The notes: a model not told the origin generated them from the sequence alone. A stretch of 46,686 nt of DNA from an uncultured Candidatus Pelagibacter sp. (GCA_905612495.1 CAJQSF010000020.1:1-46686); one strand, 5' to 3'. Numbered from the stretch's first letter, positions 9,869 through 19,887 are shown. Made by a program: numbers and translations.

Positions 9869-11371
9869 ATGATTTCACATAAAGTCAAAGTTTACCCATC
9901 AAAAATTAATTTACCTAAAAAAAATCAATTAGCATGGAAAATTGCTGAAATAGCTTCTGATAATGCAAAGCTAGATAAAGCAGCTATTGAAATGGTTATT
10001 AATAGAATAATTGATAATGCTTCAGTTGCTATTGCTTCTTTAAACAGAAAAGCTGTTATCTCTTCAAGAGAAATGGCTCTAAAGCACCCCAGAAAAAATG
10101 GTGCAAATTTATTTGGCATTGATTCAAAATTAAAATTTGATTGTGAATGGGCTGCCTGGTCAAATGGAACAGCTGTTAGAGAGTTAGATTTTCATGATAC
10201 TTTTTTAGCGGAGGACTACAGTCATCCAGGGGATAATATTCCACCTATTTTAAGTGTTGCTCAACAAACTAAAAAAAGTGGGCTAGATTTATTAAGAGGA
10301 ATTATTACAGGTTACGAAATTCAGGTTAATTTAGTTAAAGGGATTTGTTTGCATAAACATAAAATTGATCACATCGCACACTTAGGACCAAGTGTTGCTG
10401 CGGGTTTAGGAACAATGTTAAAGTTAAATACAGAAACAATTTACCAAGCAGTTCAGCAAGCATTACATACAACGGTTTCTACAAGGCAATCTAGAAAGGG
10501 TGAAATCTCTAGTTGGAAAGCTTACGCTCCTGCTCATGCTGGTAAACTTGCAATCGAAGCAGTTGACAGAGCCATGCGTGGTGAAGGTGCCCCAAGTCCA
10601 ATTTACGAAGGAGAAGATAGTGTTATAGCTAGAATACTGGATGGTAAAAAAGCTTTATACAGTGTGCCTCTTCCAAAGAAAAAAGAATCAAAGAAAGCTA
10701 TACTAGAGACCTATACAAAAGAATATTCAGCAGAATATCAATCTCAAGCATTAATAGATATTGCTAAAAAACTTAATAAGAAAATTCCTAATTTAAATCA
10801 AATTAAAAAAATTGACATTTATACAAGTCATCATACTCATTACGTAATTGGAACTGGCGCAAATGATCCACAAAAAATGGATCCGAATGCAAGTAGAGAA
10901 ACACTAGATCATTCTATCATGTATATTTTTGCAGTAGCACTTGAAGATGCGGATTGGCACCATGTTAACTCATATAGCAAACAAAGAGCTAATAGAAAAA
11001 GTACTTTAAAAATTTGGAAATCAATTACTACTTTTGAAGATAAAAGATGGACTAAAAAATATCATGACCCAAATCCTAAAAATAAATCTTTTGGTGCAAA
11101 AGTTGTAGTTACCTTAAACAGTGGCAAAAAAATTGCAGAACAATTGGATAGAGCAGATGCTCACCCCTATGGAGCACGTCCATTTAAAAGAGAGAACTAT
11201 ATAAATAAATTTTTAACCTTAACAGATGGTATTTTAGATAAAAAAGAAAGTGCACGTTTCTTGAAAGTTGTTCAAAATCTTAAAAACTTGAAAGCTGGAG
11301 AGTTAAATAAATTAAATATTCAGGTTAAAAGAAGTCAGATTAAAAAAAATACAAAACAAGGAATTTTTTAG
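9869..11371 (+). CDS. prpD: 2-methylcitrate dehydratase (MmgE/PrpD family)
   Basis: [67 protein letters not shown]; neighbours prpB and prpC. Confidence 0.92.
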   Translation: MISHKVKVYPSKINLPKKNQLAWKIAEIASDNAKLDKAAIEMVINRIIDNASVAIASLNRKAVISSREMALKHPRKNGANLFGIDSKLKFDCEWAAWSNGTAVRELDFHDTFLAEDYSHPGDNIPPILSVAQQTKKSGLDLLRGIITGYEIQVNLVKGICLHKHKIDHIAHLGPSVAAGLGTMLKLNTETIYQAVQQALHTTVSTRQSRKGEISSWKAYAPAHAGKLAIEAVDRAMRGEGAPSPIYEGEDSVIARILDGKKALYSVPLPKKKESKKAILETYTKEYSAEYQSQALIDIAKKLNKKIPNLNQIKKIDIYTSHHTHYVIGTGANDPQKMDPNASRETLDHSIMYIFAVALEDADWHHVNSYSKQRANRKSTLKIWKSITTFEDKRWTKKYHDPNPKNKSFGAKVVVTLNSGKKIAEQLDRADAHPYGARPFKRENYINKFLTLTDGILDKKESARFLKVVQNLKNLKAGELNKLNIQVKRSQIKKNTKQGIF

Positions 11372-12267
11372 TGCATTTTGTAGATAAAGAACCTAGCCAA
11401 AAAAGAGCTGACTTTGTTAGTAAATTAAAAACAAATAAAATTTTAAGAGTTCCTGGTGCTTATAATCCTTTAACAGCAAAACTAATTGAAGAAATTGGTT
11501 ATGACGCTGTTTATGTATCAGGTGGAGTTATGGCTAATGACTTAGGATTTCCTGATATAGGTTTGACTACACTTCAAGATGTTAGCACTAGATCTTATTT
11601 AATATCAAGAGTTACAAGTTTACCTACAATAGTTGACATAGATACTGGCTTTAAGTCTTGCGAAGAAACTATTAAAACTTTTGAAGAGTTTGGAGTGTCA
11701 GCAGTGCACTTGGAAGATCAAGTAGAGCGCAAAAGATGTGGGCACTTAGACAACAAAGAATTAATCTCAACTGAAGCAATGGTTAAGAAAATTAAAGAGT
11801 GCGTTGCAGCAAAACAAGATGAAAATTTTAAAATTATAGCAAGATCCGATGCTAAAGGTGTTGAAGGAATTGATAAGATGATTGATAGATGTAAGGCGTA
11901 TATTGATGCTGGAGCAGAGATTATCTTTCCAGAAGCTTTACATGATGAAAAAGATTTTGAAAAAGTTAGAAAAGAACTATCATGTTACTTGCTTGCTAAT
12001 ATGACTGAATTTGGAAAATCTAAGTTATTCAATTACAAAGAATTAGAAAATTTTGGATATAATATTGTAATTTATCCAGTAACCACACAAAGATTAGCCA
12101 TGAAAAGTGTAGAAGATGGCCTTAGAGACATCTTTGTGGATGGACATCAGAACAATATTATTGATAAAATGCAAACTAGAAAAAGACTGTACGAGTTAGT
12201 TGAGTACGAAAAATATAATTCGTTAGATGAAAAAATTTATAATTTTAGTACGGAAGGGCATGAATAA
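11371..12267 (+). CDS. prpB: 2-methylisocitrate lyase
   Basis: VPGAYNPLTAKLIEEIGYDAVYVSGG, DIDTGFKS, HLEDQVERKRCGHLDNKELI; GTG start overlapping the prpD stop. Confidence 0.93.
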   Translation: MHFVDKEPSQKRADFVSKLKTNKILRVPGAYNPLTAKLIEEIGYDAVYVSGGVMANDLGFPDIGLTTLQDVSTRSYLISRVTSLPTIVDIDTGFKSCEETIKTFEEFGVSAVHLEDQVERKRCGHLDNKELISTEAMVKKIKECVAAKQDENFKIIARSDAKGVEGIDKMIDRCKAYIDAGAEIIFPEALHDEKDFEKVRKELSCYLLANMTEFGKSKLFNYKELENFGYNIVIYPVTTQRLAMKSVEDGLRDIFVDGHQNNIIDKMQTRKRLYELVEYEKYNSLDEKIYNFSTEGHE

Positions 12268-13391
12268 TGAGTGATGATATTAAAAAAGGTTTACTAGGTA
12301 TAATTGTCGATGAAACTGAAATTTCAAAAGTTATGCCAGAAATTAACTCTCTAACTTATAGAGGTTATGCAGCTCAAGATTTATGTGCAAGATGTGATTT
12401 TGAAGAGGTTGCATACTTAATTTTAAATAAAGAATTACCTAATAAAAAACAACTAAAAGAATTTAAGAAAGAATTATCTAAAGAAATAACTTTATCTAAA
12501 AATTTAATAGATATTTTAAAAAAAATTCCTAAAAATTCTCATCCTATGGATGTTGCGAGAACTGCTGTTAGCGTTATGGGTCTTGAAGATAAAGAAACTA
12601 GAGATAACTCCCCAAAAGCAAATTTGAGAAAAGCAGTTAGAATTTTTGCAAAAACCCCTACTGCATTAGCTGCTTTTTATAGATTAAGAAAAGGAAAAAA
12701 AATTATAGCACCAAAGAAAAAATTTGGTTTTTCTGAAAACTTTTTCCATATGTGTTTTGGAAAAGTTCCAAACAAAGAAATTGTTAAAGCTTTTGACGTC
12801 TCATTGATTTTATACGCTGAACATAGTTTTAACGTATCAACTTTTACGGCCCGAACTATTACAAGTAGTTTATCTGATATTCATGGAGCAATAACTGGTG
12901 CTATTGCAAGTTTGAAAGGCCCTCTTCATGGTGGTGCTAATGAAGAAGTAATGCACATGATGAAAAAAATTAAAAAACCTGAAAATGCTTTAAAATGGAT
13001 TAATAACGCTTTGAAAAATAAAGATGTTGTAATGGGGTTTGGTCATAGAGTTTACAAAAGTGGAGACTCTAGAGTTCCGACAATGAGAGAGTATTTCAAA
13101 AGAGTTGCTATTATCAAAAAAGATAAAACATTTGAAAAAATATACGACATTGTTGAAAAGGTAATGATTAAAGAAAAGAATATTTACCCAAATGTTGATT
13201 ACCCAACAGGTCCAACTTACCATTTGATGGGTTTCGATACTGACTTCTTTACACCAATATTTGTAATTTCAAGAATTACTGGTTGGTCTGCACATATTAT
13301 GGAGCAGCATGCAGCTAATAAATTAATTAGACCTTTGGCTAGTTATAAAGGTAATAAGCATAGAAAAGTTTTACAATTAAATCAGAGATAA
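12267..13391 (+). CDS. prpC: 2-methylcitrate synthase / citrate synthase family
   Basis: KKGLLGIIVDETEISKV, LTYRGYAAQDL, GPLHGGANEEVM, GFGHRVYKSGDSR, IPVDYPTGPTYHLMGF-like YPNVDYPTGPTYHLMGF; TAATG overlap with prpB. Confidence 0.92.
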   Translation: MSDDIKKGLLGIIVDETEISKVMPEINSLTYRGYAAQDLCARCDFEEVAYLILNKELPNKKQLKEFKKELSKEITLSKNLIDILKKIPKNSHPMDVARTAVSVMGLEDKETRDNSPKANLRKAVRIFAKTPTALAAFYRLRKGKKIIAPKKKFGFSENFFHMCFGKVPNKEIVKAFDVSLILYAEHSFNVSTFTARTITSSLSDIHGAITGAIASLKGPLHGGANEEVMHMMKKIKKPENALKWINNALKNKDVVMGFGHRVYKSGDSRVPTMREYFKRVAIIKKDKTFEKIYDIVEKVMIKEKNIYPNVDYPTGPTYHLMGFDTDFFTPIFVISRITGWSAHIMEQHAANKLIRPLASYKGNKHRKVLQLNQR

Positions 13392-13393
13392 TT

Positions 13394-13963
13394 TTATAAA
13401 AAACTAACCACGTCAAATGGATTCGGTCTTTTTCTCTCCAGTGGCTCTTCAATTTTATGGCCAATATAAATAAAACCAGAAATCTTATCCTTGTTTATAT
13501 TGCCACCTAAAAATTCAAGCATTTTATCATTATAGGCATACCATTCGGTTAACCATTGCGCGGCATATCCCATTGATTGTGCAGATGATAGCAAATTCAT
13601 GCAGACGGCGCCTGATGATAAATGCATTTCCCACTCTGGTATACTTGGGTGGTCGATTGGTGTTGAGATAACAGCTATTACAGCTCCAGCTCTTTGAAGT
13701 TTTTTTGACTCTTTTTCTTGAAATTTATTATCCATATTTGGATTTTTTTTAATAAATTCTGATAATATTATCTTGGTATCGACAACTTTTAGAGAATCAC
13801 CCTGGATAACTACTAACTTCCAAGGGTTTAGAGCACCATGATCCGGTACTCTTATACCCGCTTCTATAATCAAATTTAAATCATTCTTATCAATTGGTTC
13901 TGATGACATTTTCCTAGCCATAACAGATCGCCTTTTAGAAAAAAAATTACTTATTTCACTCAT
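13394..13963 (-). CDS. Nitroreductase family protein
   Basis: MSEISNFFSKRRSVMARKMSSEPIDKNDLNLIIEAGIRVPDHGALNPWKLVVI; ORF track extends to 14071 but the internal ATG fits better and avoids overlap with nrdB. Confidence 0.85.
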   Translation of the reverse strand: MSEISNFFSKRRSVMARKMSSEPIDKNDLNLIIEAGIRVPDHGALNPWKLVVIQGDSLKVVDTKIILSEFIKKNPNMDNKFQEKESKKLQRAGAVIAVISTPIDHPSIPEWEMHLSSGAVCMNLLSSAQSMGYAAQWLTEWYAYNDKMLEFLGGNINKDKISGFIYIGHKIEEPLERKRPNPFDVVSFL

Positions 13964-14003
13964 AGTGTCTCTTACTTTCTGCACATATGGGCTTAAGATA
14001 AAA

Positions 14004-15041
14004 TTAACTAAATGCTTCTGTCCATGAACCTTGAGTGGATGCTTTAGAATATTCAGTTGAACGTCCTTCAAAGAAGTTCATATGTTCAACACCGTTCAGC
14101 ATATCATCGAGCCAAGTTAAAGGATTTTTATCAATATCATAAATTGCCTCTAAACCAAGTTGTGTAAGTCTTCTGTTGGCAATAAATCTAATGTAATCTT
14201 TAACCTCTTTTCCAGTTAGTCCTTCCATTGGACCCATTTGGAAAGCTAAATCAATAAAAGCATCTTCATGCTCTATGATTGTTCTACAAGCCTGATAGAT
14301 CTCTTTCTTAAATTCAGGTGTCCATATTTCTGGATTTTCATGAATGAACTCTTTAAACAATCTAATCATGGAATTACAATGAAGAGTTTCATCTCTTACT
14401 GACCAAGTAACAATCTGGCCCATACCTTTCATCTTATTGTGTCTTGGAAAGTTAAGTAAAATTGCAAAACTTGCAAATAATTGTAAGCCTTCAGTAAATG
14501 CACTAAATACAGCGACTGTTAATGCAATATCTTTTTTTGAACTCATGTCAAAGTTTTGCATATAGTCATATTTATCTTTCATCTCTTTATATTTCATGAA
14601 AGCAGAATATTCTGATTCAGGCATCCCAATAGTATCAAGTAAATGAGAGTATGCAGCAATGTGAACGGTTTCCATTGAAGCGAAAGCAGTCATCATCATC
14701 AATACTTCTGTTGGTTTGAATACAGTTGTGTAGTGTCTTAAATAGCAATTTTGCACTTCAACATCGGCTTGAGTAAAAAATCTAAAAATTTGAGTTAATA
14801 AATTTTTCTCTGACACTGTTAAATTTTTTTGCCAATCCCTAACATCGTCTCCTAATGGAACTTCTTCTGGTAACCAGTGAATTCTTTGTTGAGTTAACCA
14901 AGCATCATAACACCATGGATATCTAAAGGGTTTGTAAACTGGGTTTTCAACTAATAAACCCATTTTTTGTGGTTGAACAATTTCTTTTTTTTCAGACTGA
15001 ATAATTTCAGACTTCATTTTTTCTACTGACATGATAGGCAC
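14004..15041 (-). CDS. nrdB: Ribonucleotide-diphosphate reductase beta subunit (class I)
   Basis: R2 fold motifs; ASMETVHIAAYSHLL retains E-x2-H-x3-Y spacing of the iron ligands and radical tyrosine; VRDETLHCNSM. Confidence 0.96.
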   Translation of the reverse strand: MPIMSVEKMKSEIIQSEKKEIVQPQKMGLLVENPVYKPFRYPWCYDAWLTQQRIHWLPEEVPLGDDVRDWQKNLTVSEKNLLTQIFRFFTQADVEVQNCYLRHYTTVFKPTEVLMMMTAFASMETVHIAAYSHLLDTIGMPESEYSAFMKYKEMKDKYDYMQNFDMSSKKDIALTVAVFSAFTEGLQLFASFAILLNFPRHNKMKGMGQIVTWSVRDETLHCNSMIRLFKEFIHENPEIWTPEFKKEIYQACRTIIEHEDAFIDLAFQMGPMEGLTGKEVKDYIRFIANRRLTQLGLEAIYDIDKNPLTWLDDMLNGVEHMNFFEGRSTEYSKASTQGSWTEAFS

Positions 15042-16954
15042 TCCTCATACTCTGGTTGTTCAGTTGCTTTTTTTTTATAAACGTTAGCGGTGACGTCAGT
15101 TTTTGTAGCATCACTGATATTTTCCGCACGTTGAATTGATTTAGACCTACAGTAATAGAGGCTCTTTAAACCTTTTTTCCAAGCATCAAAATGAATTTTA
15201 TGTAGTTCTCTTTTGTGAATATCTGCAGGTAAAAATAAGTTAACTGACTGGGCCTGAGAAATAAACGGAGTTCTATCTCCACTTAATTCAATTATCCATT
15301 TTTGGTCTAATTCAAAAGCAGTCTTAAATACGTCTTTTTCAATATCTGATAAGAAATCTAGGTGTGATATAGATCCTTGATTGTTTGTGATACCTGACCA
15401 AATATCATCTGTATTTTTTCCATATTTTTCTAAAACTTTGACTAAATATCTATTTCTAACATTAAAAGATCCTGATAAAGTTTTGTGTGTATAACTATTT
15501 GCAGCAACAGGCTCTACTCCTGGAGAAGCTCCACCACAAATTACAGATATAGAAGCTGTCGGTGCAATTGCAGTTTTGTTAGAAAATCTTTCATTAAATC
15601 CGTAATCTGCAGCATCTGGACAAGCACCTCTTTCATCAGCTAAATCTTTTGATGCTTGATCGACGCCTTCTTGAATATTTTTGAATATTTTTTTATTCCA
15701 AACCTTGCTCATTACAGACTCAAGAGGAATATTATTTTTTTGTAGATAAGAGTGGAAACCCATTACTCCAAGCCCAACACTTCTTTCTCTTTCTGCTGCA
15801 TACGTTGCGTCAGAAAACTGTTCTGGTGCTTTATTAATGAAATCAGAAAGAACATTATCTAAAAATCTCATGACATCATTAAGCATATCTTTATCATCTT
15901 TCCACTCATCATATTTTTCTAAATTAAGCGATGATAAACAGCATACCGCTGTTCTGTCTCTTCCATCTTTATCTATTCCAGTTGGAAGCGTTATTTCACT
16001 GCATAGATTAGAAGTTTTAACTGTAAGACCAGCTAACTTGTGGTGCTGTGGAATTTGTCTATTAACCGTATCAATATAGATAATATAAGGTTCACCTGTT
16101 TCAATTCTTGCAGTCAGTAATCTAATCCATAAATTTCTAGCTGCCATTGTTGACTGAATAGATCCATCAGCTGGACTTTTTAATGCCCACTGTTCATCAT
16201 TTTCAACAGCTCTCATAAATGCATCTGATAATAAAACTCCATGATGTAAATTTAATGCTTTTCTATTTGGGTCACCACCTGTTGGTCTTCTCATTTCAAT
16301 AAACTCTTCAATTTCAGGATGATCAATTGGAAGGTAACAAGCAGCCGATCCTCTTCTTAATGAACCTTGACTAATTGCCATTGTTAAAGAATCCATTACT
16401 TTAATAAATGGAATTATTCCTGATGTTTTTCCAACTTTACCAATTTTTTCTCCAATAGATCTTAGGTTACCCCAGTAACTTCCAATCCCACCACCTTTAG
16501 CTGCTAACCAAACGTTCTCACTCCATAGATCAAGTATTCCATTTAAGCTGTCTGATGCTTCATTTAAAAAACATGAAATTGGTAAACCTCTTTTAGTCCC
16601 ACCATTTGACAAGACTGGAGTTGCTGGCATGAACCATAAATTACTAATATAATTATAAATCCTTTGAGCATGTAAATTGTCATCAGCGTATGCACTTGCA
16701 ACACGTGCAAATAAATCTTGAAAAGATTCGTTTGGACCTAAATATCTATCTGTTAAAGTTGCTCTACCAAAGTCAGTTAAATTTGCATCTCTAGATCGAT
16801 CGATCTTAATTATAATTCCCTTATCATTTTGGAATAATTCAGTTTCATTGCTTAATGAGAATAAATCAGGTCTTTTTTCTTTTGTTAATTCTCTGTTATC
16901 TGGGCTATACTCGGAGACAGCTTTCTTGAGTGCCTGTGATAGAATTTTGTTCAT
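15023..16954 (-). CDS. nrdA: Ribonucleotide-diphosphate reductase alpha subunit (class I)
   Basis: WFMPATPVLSNGG, AKGGGIGSYWGNLR, SSLNLEKYD, IAPTASISVICGGASPGVEP, C-terminal ECLSCQ redox tail. Confidence 0.97.
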   Translation of the reverse strand: MNKILSQALKKAVSEYSPDNRELTKEKRPDLFSLSNETELFQNDKGIIIKIDRSRDANLTDFGRATLTDRYLGPNESFQDLFARVASAYADDNLHAQRIYNYISNLWFMPATPVLSNGGTKRGLPISCFLNEASDSLNGILDLWSENVWLAAKGGGIGSYWGNLRSIGEKIGKVGKTSGIIPFIKVMDSLTMAISQGSLRRGSAACYLPIDHPEIEEFIEMRRPTGGDPNRKALNLHHGVLLSDAFMRAVENDEQWALKSPADGSIQSTMAARNLWIRLLTARIETGEPYIIYIDTVNRQIPQHHKLAGLTVKTSNLCSEITLPTGIDKDGRDRTAVCCLSSLNLEKYDEWKDDKDMLNDVMRFLDNVLSDFINKAPEQFSDATYAAERERSVGLGVMGFHSYLQKNNIPLESVMSKVWNKKIFKNIQEGVDQASKDLADERGACPDAADYGFNERFSNKTAIAPTASISVICGGASPGVEPVAANSYTHKTLSGSFNVRNRYLVKVLEKYGKNTDDIWSGITNNQGSISHLDFLSDIEKDVFKTAFELDQKWIIELSGDRTPFISQAQSVNLFLPADIHKRELHKIHFDAWKKGLKSLYYCRSKSIQRAENISDATKTDVTANVYKKKATEQPEYEECLSCQ

Positions 16955-16986
16955 ATTTTAATATTTTTTAAGTTTTTTTTTACAAA

Positions 16987-17001
16987 ACAACTACATGTTG
17001 T
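16987..17001. promoter_or_regulatory. Small inverted repeat upstream of nrdA (possible regulator site)
   Basis: ACAAC-TACAT-GTTGT, 33 bp upstream of the nrdA start; operator role is speculative. Confidence 0.25.
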
Positions 17002-17043
17002 ATGCTGAAAGCATTGATATACCATATAAATAATTATTCAACA

Positions 17044-17058
17044 GAACGTTTATAGAAC
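17044..17058. promoter_or_regulatory. Candidate LexA-type direct repeat GAAC-N7-GAAC
   Basis: Sequence GAACGTTTATAGAAC in the nrdA/phosphomannomutase divergent intergenic region; matches the alphaproteobacterial GTTC-N7-GTTC SOS box read on the other strand. Confidence 0.5.
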
Positions 17059-17110
17059 ATAGAAAAAAAATATCAATAAAAAAATTAAATGAATGTAAGA
17101 AAGGTTAACA

Positions 17111-18565
17111 ATGACAACAAATTTAAAAATAGACCCATATGGCTTCAGGGAGTATGACGCAAGGTGGCTGTATGAGAAGGACATAAACCAACTTGGAATA
17201 GAGAATCTAGGCAAAGGTTTGGGCACTCAAATTATAAAACATACAAAAAAAACGAATCCAAGAGTAATTGTTGGTCATGATTATAGATCTTACAGTGAAG
17301 AAATAAAAACTGCTCTTAAAAAAGGACTACTTTCAACAGGATGTAATATTGAAGACATAGGTTTATCTCTATCCCCTACTGTTTATTTCGCACAATTTAA
17401 TTTAGATGCAGATGCTGTTGCAATGGTTACTGCAAGTCACAATGAAAATGGTTGGACTGGAGTTAAAATGGGTATCAAAAAAGGTTTAACTCATGCACCA
17501 GAAGAAATGAAAGAATTAAAAGAGATTACTTTAAATGAAAATTTCATAAAAGGCGAAGGTAGTGAAAAACAAATAGAAGGTTTTCAACAAATTTATAAAA
17601 ATGATTTAATAAATAAAAATAAAATCAAAAAGAAAATTAAAGCAGTTGTTGCATGTGGTAATGGTACAGCTGGAATATTTGCACCTGAAATTTTAAGAGG
17701 TATTGGTTGTGAAGTAATTGAATTAGATTGTGATCTTGATTGGACTTTTCCAAAATATAATCCAAATCCTGAAGATTTAGAGATGTTACATGCAATCGCA
17801 AAGGCTGTAAAAGATAATAACGCTGATATTGGTTTTGGTTTTGATGGTGATGGAGATAGAGTTGGTGTGATTGATAATACAGGTGATGAAATATTCTCAG
17901 ATAAAATTGGATTATTGATTGCTAGAAATTTATCAAAAACTCATAAAGGTTCTAAATTTATTGTTGATGTAAAATCAACTGGATTATACGCAACTGATAA
18001 AGTTTTAAACAAGAATAACTGTGAAACTATTTATTGGAAGACAGGTCACTCTCATATTAAAAGAAAAGTTAATACTGAAAAAGCTTTAGCAGGATTTGAG
18101 AAAAGTGGACACTTTTTCTTTAACCAACCTTTAGGATTTGGTTATGATGATGGAATTAATTCAGCAATCCATGTGTGTCACTTATTAGACAGTCAAAATA
18201 AAACAATGAACGATATTATAAAAGAACTTCCTAATACTTTTCAAACACCTACGATGGCTCCTTTTTGTAAAGACGAAGAAAAATATCAAGTGGTTGAAGA
18301 ATTAGTAAAACAGGTAAATAATATTAAAGATGATAAAATAAAAATTGATGGCCAGGAGATTAGTGAAGTACTAACAGTTAATGGTATAAGGTTTTCTTTT
18401 AAAGATGGATCATGGGGATTAATTAGAGCCTCATCAAATAAACCTTCTTTAGTTATTGTAACTGAAAGCACAACATCAGATGAGAGAAAGAAAAAGATCT
18501 TTGATTTTATTGATGACCTATTGCAAAAAACTGGCAAAGTAGGTGAATATGATCAAAAAATATAA
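17111..18565 (+). CDS. Phosphomannomutase/phosphoglucomutase
   Basis: FREYDARW, MVTASHNENGWTGVKMG phosphoserine loop, FGFDGDGDRVGVID metal loop, GFEKSGHFFF. Confidence 0.93.
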   Translation: MTTNLKIDPYGFREYDARWLYEKDINQLGIENLGKGLGTQIIKHTKKTNPRVIVGHDYRSYSEEIKTALKKGLLSTGCNIEDIGLSLSPTVYFAQFNLDADAVAMVTASHNENGWTGVKMGIKKGLTHAPEEMKELKEITLNENFIKGEGSEKQIEGFQQIYKNDLINKNKIKKKIKAVVACGNGTAGIFAPEILRGIGCEVIELDCDLDWTFPKYNPNPEDLEMLHAIAKAVKDNNADIGFGFDGDGDRVGVIDNTGDEIFSDKIGLLIARNLSKTHKGSKFIVDVKSTGLYATDKVLNKNNCETIYWKTGHSHIKRKVNTEKALAGFEKSGHFFFNQPLGFGYDDGINSAIHVCHLLDSQNKTMNDIIKELPNTFQTPTMAPFCKDEEKYQVVEELVKQVNNIKDDKIKIDGQEISEVLTVNGIRFSFKDGSWGLIRASSNKPSLVIVTESTTSDERKKKIFDFIDDLLQKTGKVGEYDQKI

Positions 18566-18833
18566 GTATTTACTACTAATCTTTATCCTTCTTTTTACCT
18601 CTAAAAGTTACGCTCTAAGCCCTGATTATGAGAAGAAGTTGTTTATAGGTTGTTACACTAACTCTAAACAATACCTCGGCACAGATAACGCTAAAATATA
18701 CTGCACATGCACGATTGATAAATTAAGTGAAAAATTTTTAGATAAAGAGATGGATCTAGTCTTCAAAATGGAACCTGACGAAATAATAAAAGCCACAGAA
18801 TTTGCAACAATTGAGTGCAAAAATAATAAATAA
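18543..18833 (+). CDS. Small secreted hypothetical protein with four cysteines
   Basis: 96 aa; signal peptide-like MIKKYKYLLLIFILLFTSKSYA then GCYT...YCTCT...ECKNN; start overlaps phosphomannomutase stop (GTG 18543 or ATG 18549). Confidence 0.7.
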   Translation: MNMIKKYKYLLLIFILLFTSKSYALSPDYEKKLFIGCYTNSKQYLGTDNAKIYCTCTIDKLSEKFLDKEMDLVFKMEPDEIIKATEFATIECKNNK

Positions 18834-18874
18834 AGAAGCTAGCTAGTAACCAGAAATAATAGTATTTAACAACC

Positions 18875-18967
18875 ATGATGACACCTCGGGATTATATTTC
18901 TTTATATCTGCTTGTTATTATTTTAACAGTCGTTTCAGTAAATTTTTTATATCGTCTATACTTCTAA
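18875..18967 (+). CDS. Candidate 30-aa single-transmembrane micro-protein
   Basis: My translation: MMTPRDYISLYLLVIILTVVSVNFLYRLYF*; ends 10 nt before the DMT transporter start; not in the supplied ORF track. Confidence 0.4.
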   Translation: MMTPRDYISLYLLVIILTVVSVNFLYRLYF

Positions 18968-18977
18968 AAAATTTTAA

Positions 18978-19862
18978 TTGAACAATTTATTTTTATTTGT
19001 AGCTACTCTTTTTTGTTGGTCTCCTACCTGGTATTTAATTAAGTTTCAATTAGGATATGTTGATCCACTGGTTTCAGTTTTTTATAGATTTATCACTGCA
19101 TCATTAATTATTTTTATATACCTGGCAATTAAAAGAAAAAAAATGAAATTTTCTTTTAATCACCATATTTGGTTTTTATTTTTTGGAACATGTCTTTATT
19201 CATTAAATTATGTATTTTTTTATATGTCTAATACTTATTTAATTAGCGCATTCCCAGCAATTATTTTTTCTACTGTTGTAATAATGAATATTTTGGGTGA
19301 ATGGTTTTATTTTAAAAAAAAACCTACTATTAAAACCTTACTTGGGGCTGCAATAGGTATGATTGGAATCATTATTATATTCAATAAAGAAATCTTTAAC
19401 TTTAGTTTAAGTAACAGTACGCACATCGGTTTATTTTTAGCTTTGCTTGGTACTTTTTGTGCATCTACTGGTAATATGATCCATCAAAGAAACTTAAATA
19501 ATAATTTTCCCTTGGTTCAAACAATTGCTTTTGCAATGCTATATGGTTCTCTAGTAACTTTATTAATTACACAATTAAATAATACAGAACTATTATTTGA
19601 ATTTACGCCTAGATACATTTTATCTTTGGCTTATCTATCGGTATTTGGTTCAATATTTGCTTTTATTTTCTATTTAAAATTATTAGAGAAAGTGGGTCCA
19701 GGGCGAGCTAGTTATGTTGGTGTGGTTATGCCAGTTATTGCTTTATTGATATCAGCAATTTTTGAAAATTTAGAATGGGAACCAGATTTAATTATAGGAC
19801 TGCCTGTTTTAATAATTGGTGCTGTACTTGTTATTAATCAAAAGCTTAATCCTATTAAATAA
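18978..19862 (+). CDS. DMT superfamily (EamA) transporter
   Basis: About 10 hydrophobic segments, two EamA repeats (SVFYRFITASLIIF..., LEKVGPGRASYVGVVMPVIALLISAIFENLEW); TTG start. Confidence 0.88.
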   Translation: MNNLFLFVATLFCWSPTWYLIKFQLGYVDPLVSVFYRFITASLIIFIYLAIKRKKMKFSFNHHIWFLFFGTCLYSLNYVFFYMSNTYLISAFPAIIFSTVVIMNILGEWFYFKKKPTIKTLLGAAIGMIGIIIIFNKEIFNFSLSNSTHIGLFLALLGTFCASTGNMIHQRNLNNNFPLVQTIAFAMLYGSLVTLLITQLNNTELLFEFTPRYILSLAYLSVFGSIFAFIFYLKLLEKVGPGRASYVGVVMPVIALLISAIFENLEWEPDLIIGLPVLIIGAVLVINQKLNPIK

Positions 19863-19887
19863 TATTTTTATTTTTAAATTTTTAGAC

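Noticed and set aside
12990-13223. Minus-strand ORF within prpC
   Set aside because: Opposite a conserved citrate synthase-family region; no independent support.
13964-14071. N-terminal extension of the nitroreductase ORF (MKDVQLNILKHPLKVHGQKHLVNFILSPYVQKVRDT)
   Set aside because: It overlaps the nrdB 3' end out of frame, and the internal MSEISNFFSKRRSV start matches the family better.
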